Notes: generated by a model not told the origin, from the sequence alone. A stretch of DNA of 64,000 bases from JALHVH01 sp963773685 (GCA_963773685.1 CAVZBY010000011.1:992001-1056000), one strand, 5' to 3'. Positions 17,299 through 26,254 are shown, numbered from the stretch's first letter. Numbers and translations: made by a program.

Positions 17299-18390
17299 GC
17301 GCCGCCCCGGCTCCGGACGGCGGCTCACGGAGGGGACGCGGCGAGGACCGGAGACGGGAGCTCAAGGCGTCCGTCAACTCGGCGGTCCGCCTTCTCGGTT
17401 CCATCGCCGCCACCCGATCCTGGAGGGTCGCCGGCCATTTCCTGGGATATTTCTACCGCAAGGCCGTCCTCCGGACGCCCGTTCCCTTCTATATCAGCCT
17501 GGCCGTTACGAACCGGTGCCAGGGGCGGTGTGTCCACTGCTATTCCTTCCTCCAGAGACACGAGGAGCGCCCCGAACTGACCACGGCCGAGCTCGAGTCC
17601 GTCATCGACCAGGCGGCCCGGCTGGGCATATTCCAGGTCATCTTCACCGGCGGCGAGCCCCTGCTGAGGAAGGACATCCTGGAGCTCATCGGCCACGCCC
17701 GCCGGAGAGGCCTCCTGACCCGGCTCAATACGAACTCCCTGCTCCTGGATAGGGACATGGCGCTCGCCCTGAAGAAAGCGGGGCTCGGCCAATGCGCCCT
17801 CTCGCTCGACGACGCCGACCCCGAAACGCACGACCGGATGCGGGGACTCCCCGGGCATCACGCCCGGACGCTGGAGAACCTGAGCATGCTCCGGGACCTC
17901 GGTATCTATGCGCTGGCCAACGTCTATATCTCGAAGCGGCACCTGGCTGCGGGCCCGGAGAGGACGATCCGCCTGGCCCTGGAGGCCGGCGCACGCGGGA
18001 TCGTCATCCTCCCCGCGGTGGCTTCTGGGCAATGGAAAGAGGAATTCGACCAGGTTCCGGACGCCGAGGGGATGGCGCGCATCCGACGATCTCCAGAACC
18101 TGACGACCGTTCAGACGGAATTGCCCACTCCGCGGAGCGTCTGCGATACGCTGAAAAGATTCGTGCTCTATATGACCGCCCAGGGCGACCTGACGCCGTG
18201 TCCGTTCGTCCCCTACGCCATCGGCAATCTCAAGGAGCACGCGCTCGACGATATGTGGCGCGGCTACAGCGAATCGGTCCCGGCCGCTAACCAGGGTGAA
18301 TGCCCGATGAACGACCTGGCCGGGCGCGCCCTCCTCCAAACCGTTGTCACCTCGGCGGCGGAACGGCTCCGGGAAGGGACCGCCCGATGA
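17295..18390 (+). CDS. Radical SAM protein, second of the pair (one frame break)
   Basis: Paralogue of the preceding gene: Cys75, Cys79 and Cys82 in CQGRCVHC, GGEPLLRKD, SLDDADPETHDRMRG, and a C-terminal GDLTPCPFVPYAIGN with GECPMND. The N-terminal extension of about 60 residues is Arg-rich. Near 18095 the frame shifts by +1 (EGMARI then DDLQNLTTVQTELPTP), after which the expected C-terminus continues to the stop at 18390; without the shift the conserved C-terminal cluster region would be lost. Start and stop each overlap the neighbouring genes by four bases. Either a heterodimer with the upstream paralogue or two successive steps would explain the duplication. Confidence 0.8.
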
Positions 18391-19295
18391 CAGTCTCTCT
18401 CCGGGACCTGATCGCGGGGGCCATCGCGGAGATCCTGAGCGGATCCCCGGACAACCGCCTGGAGGATTTCGGCGGACAGCCCGTCTTCGACAGCCCGCTC
18501 GTCGGGATGGCGGACGGCGACGATCCCGTTTTCGAGGTCCTCCGGAGGGCCGTAAGTCCGAGCCACCTGATGCCGCGCGAGATCCTGAGGGCTTACGCCG
18601 CGGGGAACACGGAACCCGCCGGCGTGAGCGTCGCTTCCTGGGCCCTGCCGTTCACGGAAGAGATCCGGCGCTCGAATCGAAGCCGGGAATGGCCGTCGGA
18701 GCTCTATTCCGTGGCCAGGAACAACGGGGGCGCCCTTCTTCACGAGATCGGCCTGCGGATACCGGAGATCCTGGACGGACGAGGGATCGCCTCTGTTGTG
18801 CCCGCGCAAACCCCGGAGTACGACGCGTTCCGCGACCCCGAGCGGACGTTCTCATCCACCTGGTCCGAACGGCACGTCGCCTACGCGGCCGGCCTCGGCC
18901 GTTTCGGGCTGAACGGCGCCCTCATCACGGCCGCGGGATCGAACGCCCGGCTGGGGAGCATCGTGACGAACCGGCCGCCGGAGGCCGCCCTCCGGGAACG
19001 GGGGGATCACCGGGCCCCGTGCCTCGAGAGCGGAGGCCGCGTATGCGGGCTTTGTGTGGAGAAATGCCCGGCCTTGGCTATCGGGGGCGAGGGGCTCGAT
19101 AAATCCCGGTGCAACGACCGGAGGAAGGCCATCCGCGAGAAGTCCCTGGACGCCTATCTCGGGACCTATCGCTTGACGGCTTCTCCCGTCGTCAAGAGCG
19201 GCCGCCGGGACCCCGGATACTCCCTCGGCTGTGCCCTTTGCCAGGCCGGGGTCCCATGCGAGGACCGCGATCCGTTCCAAGGAAAGAGAGAATAA
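18387..19295 (+). CDS. Epoxyqueuosine reductase (QueG)-related double-cluster iron-sulfur protein
   Basis: 302 residues. The N-terminal half resembles the QueG/reductive dehalogenase-like domain (PAGVSVASWALPFTEEI, ERHVAYAAGLGRFGLNGALIT near residue 170). The C-terminal ferredoxin part has CGLCVEKCPALAI, a downstream CNDRRK and CALCQAGVPCE, enough cysteines for two 4Fe-4S clusters. QueG needs cobalamin; I cannot see a clear cobalamin contact. Sitting between radical SAM genes with ATGA coupling upstream, it is more likely an electron donor or reductive step of this pathway than the tRNA-modifying QueG. Starting point chosen for the four-base overlap with the previous stop. Confidence 0.75.
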   Translation: MTVSLRDLIAGAIAEILSGSPDNRLEDFGGQPVFDSPLVGMADGDDPVFEVLRRAVSPSHLMPREILRAYAAGNTEPAGVSVASWALPFTEEIRRSNRSREWPSELYSVARNNGGALLHEIGLRIPEILDGRGIASVVPAQTPEYDAFRDPERTFSSTWSERHVAYAAGLGRFGLNGALITAAGSNARLGSIVTNRPPEAALRERGDHRAPCLESGGRVCGLCVEKCPALAIGGEGLDKSRCNDRRKAIREKSLDAYLGTYRLTASPVVKSGRRDPGYSLGCALCQAGVPCEDRDPFQGKRE

Positions 19296-19301
19296 GGGAT
19301 C

Positions 19302-20408
19302 ATGCTGGACATCAAGCTCAAGCTCAAGCAGGGACATACGCAAGAACGGCTTTGGATGCAGGGCTCGCCGCTCAAAACCCTGTTCTGGAACGTGACCTAC
19401 GCCTGCAACTTCCGCTGCGGGATCTGCTTCACGGACTCGGGATGCCCCGCTCCGGGGGAACTGACACCCGGAGAGGCGCTTGCGGCCGTGGACAGGATCC
19501 GTGCCGCGGGAGTCAGGGATGTGCTCATATCGGGAGGAGAGCCGTTCGCGCGGCCGGACATCATGGACATCCTCGAGCGCATGGCCCGGTTCGACATCGG
19601 GGCCCGCGTCGCCTCGAACGGAAGTCTTCTCGACAGGCCGCTTCTGCGGCGCCTGCGGGAAAAAACGCTGGTCGGGTCGTTCCAGATCAGCTTGGACACG
19701 ATCGATCCGGAGCTTTATGCCGAGGTCCACGGGACGGAGCCGGGGGTGTTCGAACGGGTCCTCACCAACGTCGATCTTATCCGGGATCACGGCTTCCATA
19801 CGACGGCCTCCGTCCGGCTCACGCCCCGGACGCTCCCGGGGATCCCGGACCTTCTCGACATGGCCGTCGACAGGGATTGGGCTACGGTGACGATCCATCT
19901 CCCCGTGCACACGCGGCGCGTCCGGGACGCTTTTCCCCAGGACGCGGACGTGTTCTCGCTCCTGGAGCCGGTTTTCGACCACTTCTGCGGCCTTCCGCGG
20001 ACGTGGCTCGTAGAGACCTACGTACCCTGGGCGGAATATCACCCGGTCGTTCGCCGTCTCGAGAAACGGGTGAGGGTCGTCCATCGGGGATGCCGGGCCG
20101 GCCGCGACCGGCTGACCATCCACCCGACCGGGGCCCTCTCCCCCTGCGTTTGCATGGATCTGCCCGCGGCCTACTACGGGAATATCCGGGACATGGACCT
20201 CCAAGAGGCGTTCCGGGATTCCCCCGCCTGCGCCATCCTCCGCGACCCCCGGTCCCACGGGATCTGCGCCGATTGCGGCCACTCCGAGAAATGCGGCGCC
20301 GGGTGCCGGGCGGCGGCCCTCGCCCTGGACGGCCGGATCGATGCCCAGGACCGGTCCTGCCCGATCCGGCAGGCGATGTCGGCCGGGAAGGCCCTCACAG
20401 CGAGATGA
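19302..20408 (+). CDS. Radical SAM/SPASM domain protein
   Basis: 368 residues. Core cluster ligands Cys35, Cys39 and Cys42 in CNFRCGIC; LISGGEPFARPD near residue 80; SLDTIDPELYAEVHG mid-barrel. The C-terminal SPASM region has ALSPCVCMD and CADCGHSEKCGAGCRAAA, typical ligands for auxiliary clusters. SPASM enzymes modify peptides, proteins or cofactor precursors. No short precursor-peptide gene is visible anywhere in this operon, which argues somewhat against a RiPP pathway. It starts seven bases after the QueG-like stop and its own stop overlaps the UbiA start. Confidence 0.87.
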   Translation: MLDIKLKLKQGHTQERLWMQGSPLKTLFWNVTYACNFRCGICFTDSGCPAPGELTPGEALAAVDRIRAAGVRDVLISGGEPFARPDIMDILERMARFDIGARVASNGSLLDRPLLRRLREKTLVGSFQISLDTIDPELYAEVHGTEPGVFERVLTNVDLIRDHGFHTTASVRLTPRTLPGIPDLLDMAVDRDWATVTIHLPVHTRRVRDAFPQDADVFSLLEPVFDHFCGLPRTWLVETYVPWAEYHPVVRRLEKRVRVVHRGCRAGRDRLTIHPTGALSPCVCMDLPAAYYGNIRDMDLQEAFRDSPACAILRDPRSHGICADCGHSEKCGAGCRAAALALDGRIDAQDRSCPIRQAMSAGKALTAR

Positions 20409-21421
20409 ATCCAGGAAAACCTTCCCTGTTGAGGCATTTCGTCCGGGAGGGCGTGCTCAGGAACCGGGGCCTTACCAAAGCGGTCATGGTCCTTCTTTCC
20501 TGGGCGGTCATCCGGACCCTCCGGGGCGATGAGCCGGGCCCCGCCGGGGACGCGGCCGGATTCTTCCTGATCCTGTTCGCGGTCATCTGCTGGATCTTCG
20601 TTTGCATCCTGGCCAACGACGTCGCCGATCGGGCCGAGGACCGGGCCGCGGGAAAGAGAAGATGGATCGCGGGGCTCCCCCTTCCGGCGGCCATGTTTGC
20701 GGTCCTGGCTTTATTCGGGGGGGGGCTGGGCGCGATCTTCGCTTCCGGAGCCCCGCTCGGAGCGGGAATCGCCTATATCGCGGCTTCGGCTTCGGGCCTC
20801 CTGTATTCCGTCGCGCCCTTTCGGTTCAAGCGCCGGGGGGCGTGGGGCCTCCTGTTCTACGGTCTGGCGGCAGCAGCGGCTTACGCGATCCTGCCGTGGG
20901 CTTGGATGGGGAGCTCGACCGGGATCCTGGCCGCCCTCGCGCCGGCGGTCTTTCTGGACAAATGGGTCAACATCCACTTCCACCAGATCATCGATCACGC
21001 GAGCGATGCGGGGCTCGGGACGCGAACGTACGCCGTCCGCGTCGGGACAGAGCGCGCCCGGAAGATACTTCGCCTCGCCTCGGCAATCGCCGCGGCCTGG
21101 TTCGCCGGAGTGATCGTTTACATTTCCATGGCCCTGACGTCCGGCTGGAAGCTCGCCGTTCCCGCAGCGACCGTCCTCGTCGTCCTGGCAAGCGCCTATT
21201 ACGCGAGATCCTCCAAGCGGAAGGGCGGGGGGGAAAGCGCTCTCGTCCAGAAGCTCTCCTTCATCTATCTGGGAGCGTCCTATGCTCTGTTCCGGGCGGT
21301 CCCGTTGATCCTGATGGTCCGGCTGGCCCTCCGGCATCCGGCGCTGACGGCGCCCGCCGCGGCGGCGTTCCTCCTCGTCGGGATCGAATCGCTCTTCGTC
21401 TATTCCTACCGCTACGAGTGA
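20405..21421 (+). CDS. UbiA family prenyltransferase
   Basis: 338 residues with eight to nine hydrophobic helices. The first Asp-rich motif is NDVADRAEDRAAGKRR near residue 77 and the second is DHASDAGLGTRTYAV near 197, both needed to bind the prenyl diphosphate through magnesium. UbiA enzymes attach prenyl chains to aromatic or polar head groups in the inner membrane. The ATG overlaps the SPASM gene stop. As the last gene of an operon of radical SAM and NUDIX proteins it suggests the product is prenylated and membrane-bound, for example a quinone-like or lipid cofactor, but its head group is unknown. Confidence 0.88.
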   Translation: MNPGKPSLLRHFVREGVLRNRGLTKAVMVLLSWAVIRTLRGDEPGPAGDAAGFFLILFAVICWIFVCILANDVADRAEDRAAGKRRWIAGLPLPAAMFAVLALFGGGLGAIFASGAPLGAGIAYIAASASGLLYSVAPFRFKRRGAWGLLFYGLAAAAAYAILPWAWMGSSTGILAALAPAVFLDKWVNIHFHQIIDHASDAGLGTRTYAVRVGTERARKILRLASAIAAAWFAGVIVYISMALTSGWKLAVPAATVLVVLASAYYARSSKRKGGGESALVQKLSFIYLGASYALFRAVPLILMVRLALRHPALTAPAAAAFLLVGIESLFVYSYRYE

Positions 21422-21518
21422 CGCCCGCCTCCGACGAAAAGTCCGTTCTTTGCCGTTCCGCGCAACCTCGGGCGACCCGCCGGCGTATAATGGTCGAGAC
21501 CATCTTGGAGACACTATC

Positions 21519-22659
21519 ATGAAGTCATCGAAGAACGCTCTGGCCGCGGCCGTATCCGCTCTCTTCCTCATCTTTGTCCCGTACGCCTTGTCCGGAGCGG
21601 AAGACGCTTCGCGACCCTATCGCCTCATGGTCGGGGACCCGGCCCCCGGGCTCGGCGTTTCCGAATGGATCCGCGGACCGGAGATCCGGGCGTTCGCGCC
21701 CGGGACCGTTTACGTCGTCGAGTTCTGGGCAACATGGTGCGGCCCCTGCCTGGAGAGCATCCCGCATCTGACGGAGCTCGCCAAAAGAGCACGGCGACAA
21801 GCTCCGCGTCGTCGGCATCAACGTCTGGGAGAACGCCCCGGAAAAGGTGCCGGACTTCGTCGCGAAGATGGGGGAACGAATGGCTTACAGCGTCGTCCGG
21901 GACCTCGTCCCGCCGTTCCCTCCGGACGTCAAAAGCAAGCCGCGTTTCGCGCTGGAGAAAGGCCGCTCCTCCCAGGATTGGCTGGTCGCCTCGGGCTGGG
22001 AGGAGAACGGCATCCCGGTCGCCTTCATCGTCGACCGCGAGGGACGCGTCGCATGGATCGGAGAGCCCCTGGGAGGCGCCTTGGACGAGCCGCTGGCGAA
22101 GGTCGTCGACGGCTCCTGGGATACGTCCGCCTACGCGCGGGAATACGCCGGGCGCGCCGTCATCGACAAGAAGGTCCGGGCCCTGACCCGCGAGGGAAAC
22201 GAAGCCTACGCTGCCAAGGACTATGCCAAGACCATCGCCAAGACGGAAGAATTGATGGCCTTCGATAAGGCCCAGGGTCACCTGGCCGGCTTCAAGTTCG
22301 AGGTCCTCCTCACGAACCTCAAGGACCGGGATGCGGCTTACCGCTACGCGCGCGCCGAGCTCCCCGTCAACGCCTTCTATCAATCCTTGTCGCAGATGGC
22401 CTGGGTCATCGTCTTCGAGGATAAGCGGAACCTCCCCGAGGACATTGATCTCGCCGAAGCGCTCGCGGAGCGCGCCAACACGATGTCCCATGGCACGCGC
22501 CCCGGCATATTCAATACGCTGGCCCGCATCGCCTTCATTCGGAAAGACCTGGAAAAGGCCGTCGCGCTTCAGTCCAAGGCGGTCGAGCTGGCCATGACGG
22601 ATGAGGATCGCGCGGCGTACTCGAAGACGCTCGAAGAATATCGGCAAGAGAAGCGCTGA
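21519..22659 (+). CDS. TlpA-like thioredoxin-fold protein with helical C-terminal domain (one frame break)
   Basis: Signal peptide (hydrophobic core then ALSGAED) followed by a thioredoxin fold with the active site WCGPC (Cys74, Cys77). Around 21793 an apparent extra A in CCAAAAGAG shifts the frame: LTELAK continues as EHGDKLRVVGINVWENAPEKV in the +1 frame. GIPVAFIVDREGRVAWIG is the conserved cis-Pro strand region. The last 170 residues are helical, TPR-like, with Lys-rich segments. It probably reduces or isomerises disulfides outside the cytoplasm. A TATAAT at 21486-21491 and a GGAG-like site precede the ATG. Confidence 0.82.
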
Positions 22660-22662
22660 GGT

Positions 22663-23253
22663 TCAGGTCTTGGACAGGTCGAGAGCCCAGCGGGCCATAT
22701 CGGCCAGGGGAGGCTCGTAGGCTTCGAGCTTCGCCATGAGCCCGGCGGGATCGCCGTCGACGAGGATCATGGCCCGGTGCTCGGGCTGGATGAACCGCTC
22801 GCTCACGGCTTTGTCCAGGAAAGCCAGGAGCCCGTCGAAGTATCCCGCCGCGTTGAGGAAGCCGCAGGGGTTCGGGTGCATGCCGAGCTGGGCCCAGGTC
22901 AAAACCTCGAAGATCTCCTCGATGGTCCCCAGCCCTCCCGGGAGGGCGATGAAGCCGTCGGCGAGGCTGGCCATCAGGGCCTTCCGCTCGTGCATCGTCC
23001 CGACCACGCGCAGGTCACGGATATCGGTGTAGGCGAGCTCCTTCTCGACCATGTCCCGGGGGATGACCCCGATGACCTCGCCGCCGCCCTCATGTACGAC
23101 TCGGGCAAGCTCGTACATCAGGCCGACGCGCCCGCCTCCATAAACAAGACCCATGCCGCGCCGGAGCAATTCCCGGCCGAGCTCCCGCGCCGCCTTCGCG
23201 TATTCGGGGCGGGCGCCGGGGCTCGAGCCGCAGAAGACGCAGATCCTTCGCAA
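22663..23253 (-). CDS. LOG family protein (cytokinin-activating phosphoribohydrolase-like, TIGR00730 type)
   Basis: About 197 residues: RRICVFCGSSPGARPEY at the N-terminus, GLVYGGGRVGLM, and PGGLGTIEEIFEVLTW, the PGGxGTxxE signature of LOG-type nucleoside 5'-monophosphate phosphoribohydrolases. In bacteria such enzymes remove ribose 5-phosphate from AMP-like nucleotides. I place the start at the TTG 23253, one base after the upstream stop and giving the family-typical MRRICVFCGSS; ATGs at 23277 and 23289 would overlap the upstream gene and add a Gly-rich leader. It converges with the thioredoxin gene four bases away. Confidence 0.85.
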   Translation of the reverse strand: MRRICVFCGSSPGARPEYAKAARELGRELLRRGMGLVYGGGRVGLMYELARVVHEGGGEVIGVIPRDMVEKELAYTDIRDLRVVGTMHERKALMASLADGFIALPGGLGTIEEIFEVLTWAQLGMHPNPCGFLNAAGYFDGLLAFLDKAVSERFIQPEHRAMILVDGDPAGLMAKLEAYEPPLADMARWALDLSKT

Positions 23254-23254
23254 C

Positions 23255-24070
23255 CTATTTCCCCCGCCCCCTGACATAAGCGCGCACATCCACGTTGGTG
23301 ACGATTTCCTCGACCCTGAACGTCGCCCAGGGCTTGCCCTCGTCGAGCCACATGGCCGATCCGGACGCGCTCAAGGGGCTTCCGGGGATCGTATTACCCT
23401 TCTCGCTGCGTACGATCCAGAGGATCTTCGCCTTGTCGCCGGGAGACCGGTACCGCATCGCTTCCATCGTATCGATGAGCCCCGTTTCCGGGTCGAATCT
23501 GACGACGAACGTCTCCGTGACGTCCTCGAACGGCACGAAGAGCAGGGAGGTGTCATCGTCGACGGGCGCCCATCGCACTCTTGGGTCGGTGATGAGTATC
23601 GCGGGGAACCAGGCCGCTTCCGCCCACAGCGCCAGATTTGCGCCCTGGTTCGTGTTCGGGTCGTCATGGTAATTGCCGACGGGGGCCTCGAAAAAGCTCT
23701 TCCCGTCCACGATCCCCTCGTTCACCCGCAGGATGGGCAAAGTAAAAATGGTGGCTTCGATATAATGCCGGTAGGACTTTCCGGCTTCGTGGATGAAGAC
23801 GAAGCGCGCGGGGAACGGGATCCGCAGGAAGGGGCGAACGGTCGCCCTTCCATGGAGGACGACCGATTCGATGACGGGGACGGTCTCCCCGTAGACCTTC
23901 CGGAAGAACCTGTCCACAGGCTTCGGCAGTCCCGCGGGCAAGGGGATCGTCCGGAGGGCGGGCGTCCGCTCCGGGTGCGGCGCGAACGGGGCCGGCCGGA
24001 GGCTCAGCCCGAGGCCGGTCAGGAAGATGAGCCCGGCGAGGACGACGATGATGACGATGACGATCTTCAT
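23255..24070 (-). CDS. DUF6544/DUF6920-like membrane-anchored protein
   Basis: 271 residues with one N-terminal membrane helix (MKIVIVIIVVLAGLIFLTG) and an otherwise soluble, beta-rich body: VVLHGRATVRPFLRIPF, NEGIVDGKSFFEAPVG, EAAWFPAILITDPRVRW, and FDPETGLIDTMEAMRYR. This pattern matches the DUF6544 family of unknown function, sometimes found with DoxX or LOG genes. The Ser/Trp-rich central motif may mark a lipid- or ligand-binding beta cup, which is a guess. Promoter TTGCAT (24115-24110), 16 bases, TATCAT (24093-24088) is divergent from the aldolase gene. Confidence 0.7.
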   Translation of the reverse strand: MKIVIVIIVVLAGLIFLTGLGLSLRPAPFAPHPERTPALRTIPLPAGLPKPVDRFFRKVYGETVPVIESVVLHGRATVRPFLRIPFPARFVFIHEAGKSYRHYIEATIFTLPILRVNEGIVDGKSFFEAPVGNYHDDPNTNQGANLALWAEAAWFPAILITDPRVRWAPVDDDTSLLFVPFEDVTETFVVRFDPETGLIDTMEAMRYRSPGDKAKILWIVRSEKGNTIPGSPLSASGSAMWLDEGKPWATFRVEEIVTNVDVRAYVRGRGK

Positions 24071-24087
24071 TTCCGACTCCGCCCCCT

Positions 24088-24136
24088 ATGATAACAACGG
24101 CCCGGAATTATGCAAAGCCCGGAGTTGGGTTATAAT
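24088..24136. promoter_or_regulatory. Divergent promoters between DUF6544 and aldolase genes
   Basis: Leftward: TTGCAT (24115-24110), 16 bases, TATCAT (24093-24088). Rightward: TATAAT (24131-24136) with a weak -35, TTATGC (24108-24113), 17 bases upstream. The two -35 regions overlap. Confidence 0.5.
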
Positions 24137-24163
24137 GCCCTCATCCGGTTCCCGGGAGGAGAC

Positions 24164-24913
24164 ATGAACGCATCTTTCAAAGCGAAGCTCGCCGGCGGGA
24201 CGAGGCTCATCGGCACCATCCTGACGCTCCCGGCGCCCGAGCTCGCGGAGATCGCGGCCGGAGCCGGGTTCGACTGGCTCTTCCTCGATATGGAGCACGG
24301 ACTCCTGGACGTTGCCGGAGCCCAGCGCATGGCCCAGGCCGCCGGAGCGTGCCCCTGCCTCGTGCGGGTCCCCGTGAACGAGCCCGTCTGGATCAAGAAG
24401 GCCATGGACATCGGCGCGGCCGGCCTCATCTTCCCCAACATCAAGAGCGCGGAAGAGGCGAAGCGAGCCGTCGGCGAGGCCAGGTTCCCGCCGGAAGGCG
24501 TCCGGAGCGTCGGCATCGGCCGGGCGCACGGCTACGGGGCGGCGTTCTCGGAATACGTGGAAAAGGCGAATCGGGACACGACCCTCGTCGCCCAGGTCGA
24601 GCATGTCGACGGCGTGCGGAACATCGGGGACATCCTGGAAACGCCGGGAGTGGACGCCGTTTTCGTAGGCCCCTTCGACCTGTCCGCCAGCATGGGCAAG
24701 CCGGGGCGGACGGGCGACGCGGACGTCCGCGAGGCCATCGGCGCCGTCAGGAAGGCGTGCGCGGCCCGCGGCATCCCGGCCGGCATCTTCGCGCCCGGCG
24801 AGGAAGCGGCCCGGGCCGCCCTCGGCGAAGGCTTTTCGTTCGTCTGCGTCGGCATGGACGTCACGATCTACGGCGGCGCCACACGGCTCATCGCCGAGCG
24901 GCTCAAGCGCTGA
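24164..24913 (+). CDS. HpcH/HpaI family class II aldolase
   Basis: 249 residues. FDWLFLDMEHG near residue 38, LVRVPVNEPVWIKKAMDIGA near 67, GLIFPNIKSAEEAK and VDAVFVGPFDLSASMG near 165 are the TIM-barrel signatures of HpcH/HpaI, including the metal-ligand Glu/Asp positions and the Arg after strand 2. Members cleave 2-keto-3-deoxy acids or 4-hydroxy-2-oxo acids to pyruvate and an aldehyde. The ATG at 24164 is chosen for the GGGAGGAGAC site; a longer frame begins at 24110. Single-gene unit between a divergent promoter and a terminal inverted repeat. Exact substrate unknown. Confidence 0.88.
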   Translation: MNASFKAKLAGGTRLIGTILTLPAPELAEIAAGAGFDWLFLDMEHGLLDVAGAQRMAQAAGACPCLVRVPVNEPVWIKKAMDIGAAGLIFPNIKSAEEAKRAVGEARFPPEGVRSVGIGRAHGYGAAFSEYVEKANRDTTLVAQVEHVDGVRNIGDILETPGVDAVFVGPFDLSASMGKPGRTGDADVREAIGAVRKACAARGIPAGIFAPGEEAARAALGEGFSFVCVGMDVTIYGGATRLIAERLKR

Positions 24914-24918
24914 TATCG

Positions 24919-25006
24919 GGAGACACAATACCCGTTTCCCGATTCCGGAACGGGACGGATTTCCCCCAGGAAATATGCATAATTCGGAAATGGGTATTGT
25001 GTCTCC
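24919..25006. repeat. MITE/REP-like element with 15-bp perfect inverted ends
   Basis: GGAGACACAATACCC at 24919-24933 is exactly inverted at 24992-25006, and the similarity extends inward for about ten more bases with small gaps. The 58 bases between the arms are not coding. It lies between convergent genes, so it could act as a terminator for both, or be a small non-autonomous element of the kind moved by REP-associated transposases. Confidence 0.65.
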
Positions 25007-25008
25007 GA

Positions 25009-26079
25009 TCAAAAGAGCAGGGCAAGGTCGAGGGAGCCGAAGACCGGCCGCAAGGGCTGGCCGAAGAACCGCTGGGACTGATAGGTATAAGACAGGCACG
25101 CCTTGAAGCGCCCGTACCGGAGCGCGAGGCCGGCCGCGAGGTCGGCGGTCAGGGGCAGCTTTTGTACGTGATGGCTCGCCCGGAACGTATTCCCGTCCAG
25201 CAGAAGGTCGCGGCCCACGAGCCGGGTTTCGAGCGCGACAAAAATATGGAATCCGAGGCGGTCGGGCCTCGGCGGGAGCGGTTCGGGGTCGACGAGGAGA
25301 ACGGCGGCATCGCTCGCGGGCCCGAGGAGGGACGTGCCGAGGTCCCAGGGCAGGTTCCAGCCCGCCCGAATCTCGATCCCGCCGCCGAAGGCGGTCAATA
25401 GGTTCGAGAGATTGCCGCCCAGATGGCCGATAAGCTCCCATTTGGGCCCGTCGCCCCCGGAAGCCGCCCTCAGCCTCTGCCGGCGATCGAATTCCAGCCC
25501 GAGGACCGGCTCATCTCTCAACTGATGTTCCCAACCCTGCGGCAATTTCCATTTGAATGCGCTGTGAAGGAGCTCCTGGAAGTCCCCCGCGAAGGAGTGG
25601 GGCCCGACGATGCCGACCTCGAAGCGAAGGGTGTCCATGCGGTCCCCTGTCCGGAAATGGAAGCCCAGGCCCGCCATCAGGACCCCGGCGTATGGACGGT
25701 CGTCCTTGATGAGGTCGCGGCGGGTTATGTCTTCGGGGGTATACATCCTCTGGGAGATGGAGAACGAGGCATACCGCCCGGCGTCCCGCTTGAATCCCGG
25801 CGCCAGGCGCCGGCTTAGGTTGTCGACCCAGCGGGGGGTACGGCCGCGGCCGCCCCCGAGCTCCGGGGAGAGCCAGACGAGGTCGACGCCGTTGGTGTAG
25901 CCGCCGTCGCTGAGGGCGAAGACGTCGTTCTCGACGAAGAGCCCGAACGCTCCCTTGGGCTTCGTGTCCCCCGCCCCGGCTAAGGATGGGATCATGAGGA
26001 GCAAAAAGACCAGGAGGAGCATAGAGATCCGGGGAAGCATAGGGATCGGGGCGAGCCGTGGGATCGGGGAAGGCCTCAT
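25009..26079 (-). CDS. LpxR/DUF2219 family outer membrane lipid A deacylase
   Basis: About 356 residues: a signal peptide (LLLVFLLLMIPSLAGAG) and a beta-barrel beginning GAFGLFVENDVFALSDGGYTNG, the typical LpxR opening with Asn/Asp residues that bind calcium, followed by RDLIKDDRPYAGVLMAGLGF. It ends in Phe (LALLF), as outer membrane barrels do. LpxR removes the 3'-acyloxyacyl group of lipid A, so the host probably makes lipid A. The start is uncertain: ATGs at 26079 and 26040 both give a signal peptide; the open frame extends upstream only through a repeat array. Confidence 0.85.
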   Translation of the reverse strand: MRPSPIPRLAPIPMLPRISMLLLVFLLLMIPSLAGAGDTKPKGAFGLFVENDVFALSDGGYTNGVDLVWLSPELGGGRGRTPRWVDNLSRRLAPGFKRDAGRYASFSISQRMYTPEDITRRDLIKDDRPYAGVLMAGLGFHFRTGDRMDTLRFEVGIVGPHSFAGDFQELLHSAFKWKLPQGWEHQLRDEPVLGLEFDRRQRLRAASGGDGPKWELIGHLGGNLSNLLTAFGGGIEIRAGWNLPWDLGTSLLGPASDAAVLLVDPEPLPPRPDRLGFHIFVALETRLVGRDLLLDGNTFRASHHVQKLPLTADLAAGLALRYGRFKACLSYTYQSQRFFGQPLRPVFGSLDLALLF

Positions 26080-26094
26080 GAGCGCGGCGCATAT

Positions 26095-26215
26095 CTTCCC
26101 CCCTTTATAAAAGAGGGGCCGGGGGGAATTAGGCTTCTCCCCTTTGTAAAAGGGCGGTTGAGGGGATTTGGGCTTCCCCACTTTGTAAAAGGGGGGTTGG
26201 GGGGATTTATCCCAC
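26095..26215. repeat. Array of three CCCCTTT-AAAGGGG hairpin repeats
   Basis: Three diverged tandem copies of the family B repeat (CCCCTTTATAAAAGAGGGG, CCCCTTTGTAAAAGGGCGG and CACTTTGTAAAAGGGGGG, each followed by a GGGGGATT-like tail). They lie just upstream of the LpxR gene, in the gap to ffh. Confidence 0.75.
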
Positions 26216-26254
26216 TCGAGCATGCCTTGTCCACGAACTCCCATCGGTTCGCCT

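Noticed and set aside
19296..19301. RiPP precursor peptide for the radical SAM/SPASM gene
   Set aside because: Only six bases separate the genes and no short frame with a ribosome site is found elsewhere in the operon.
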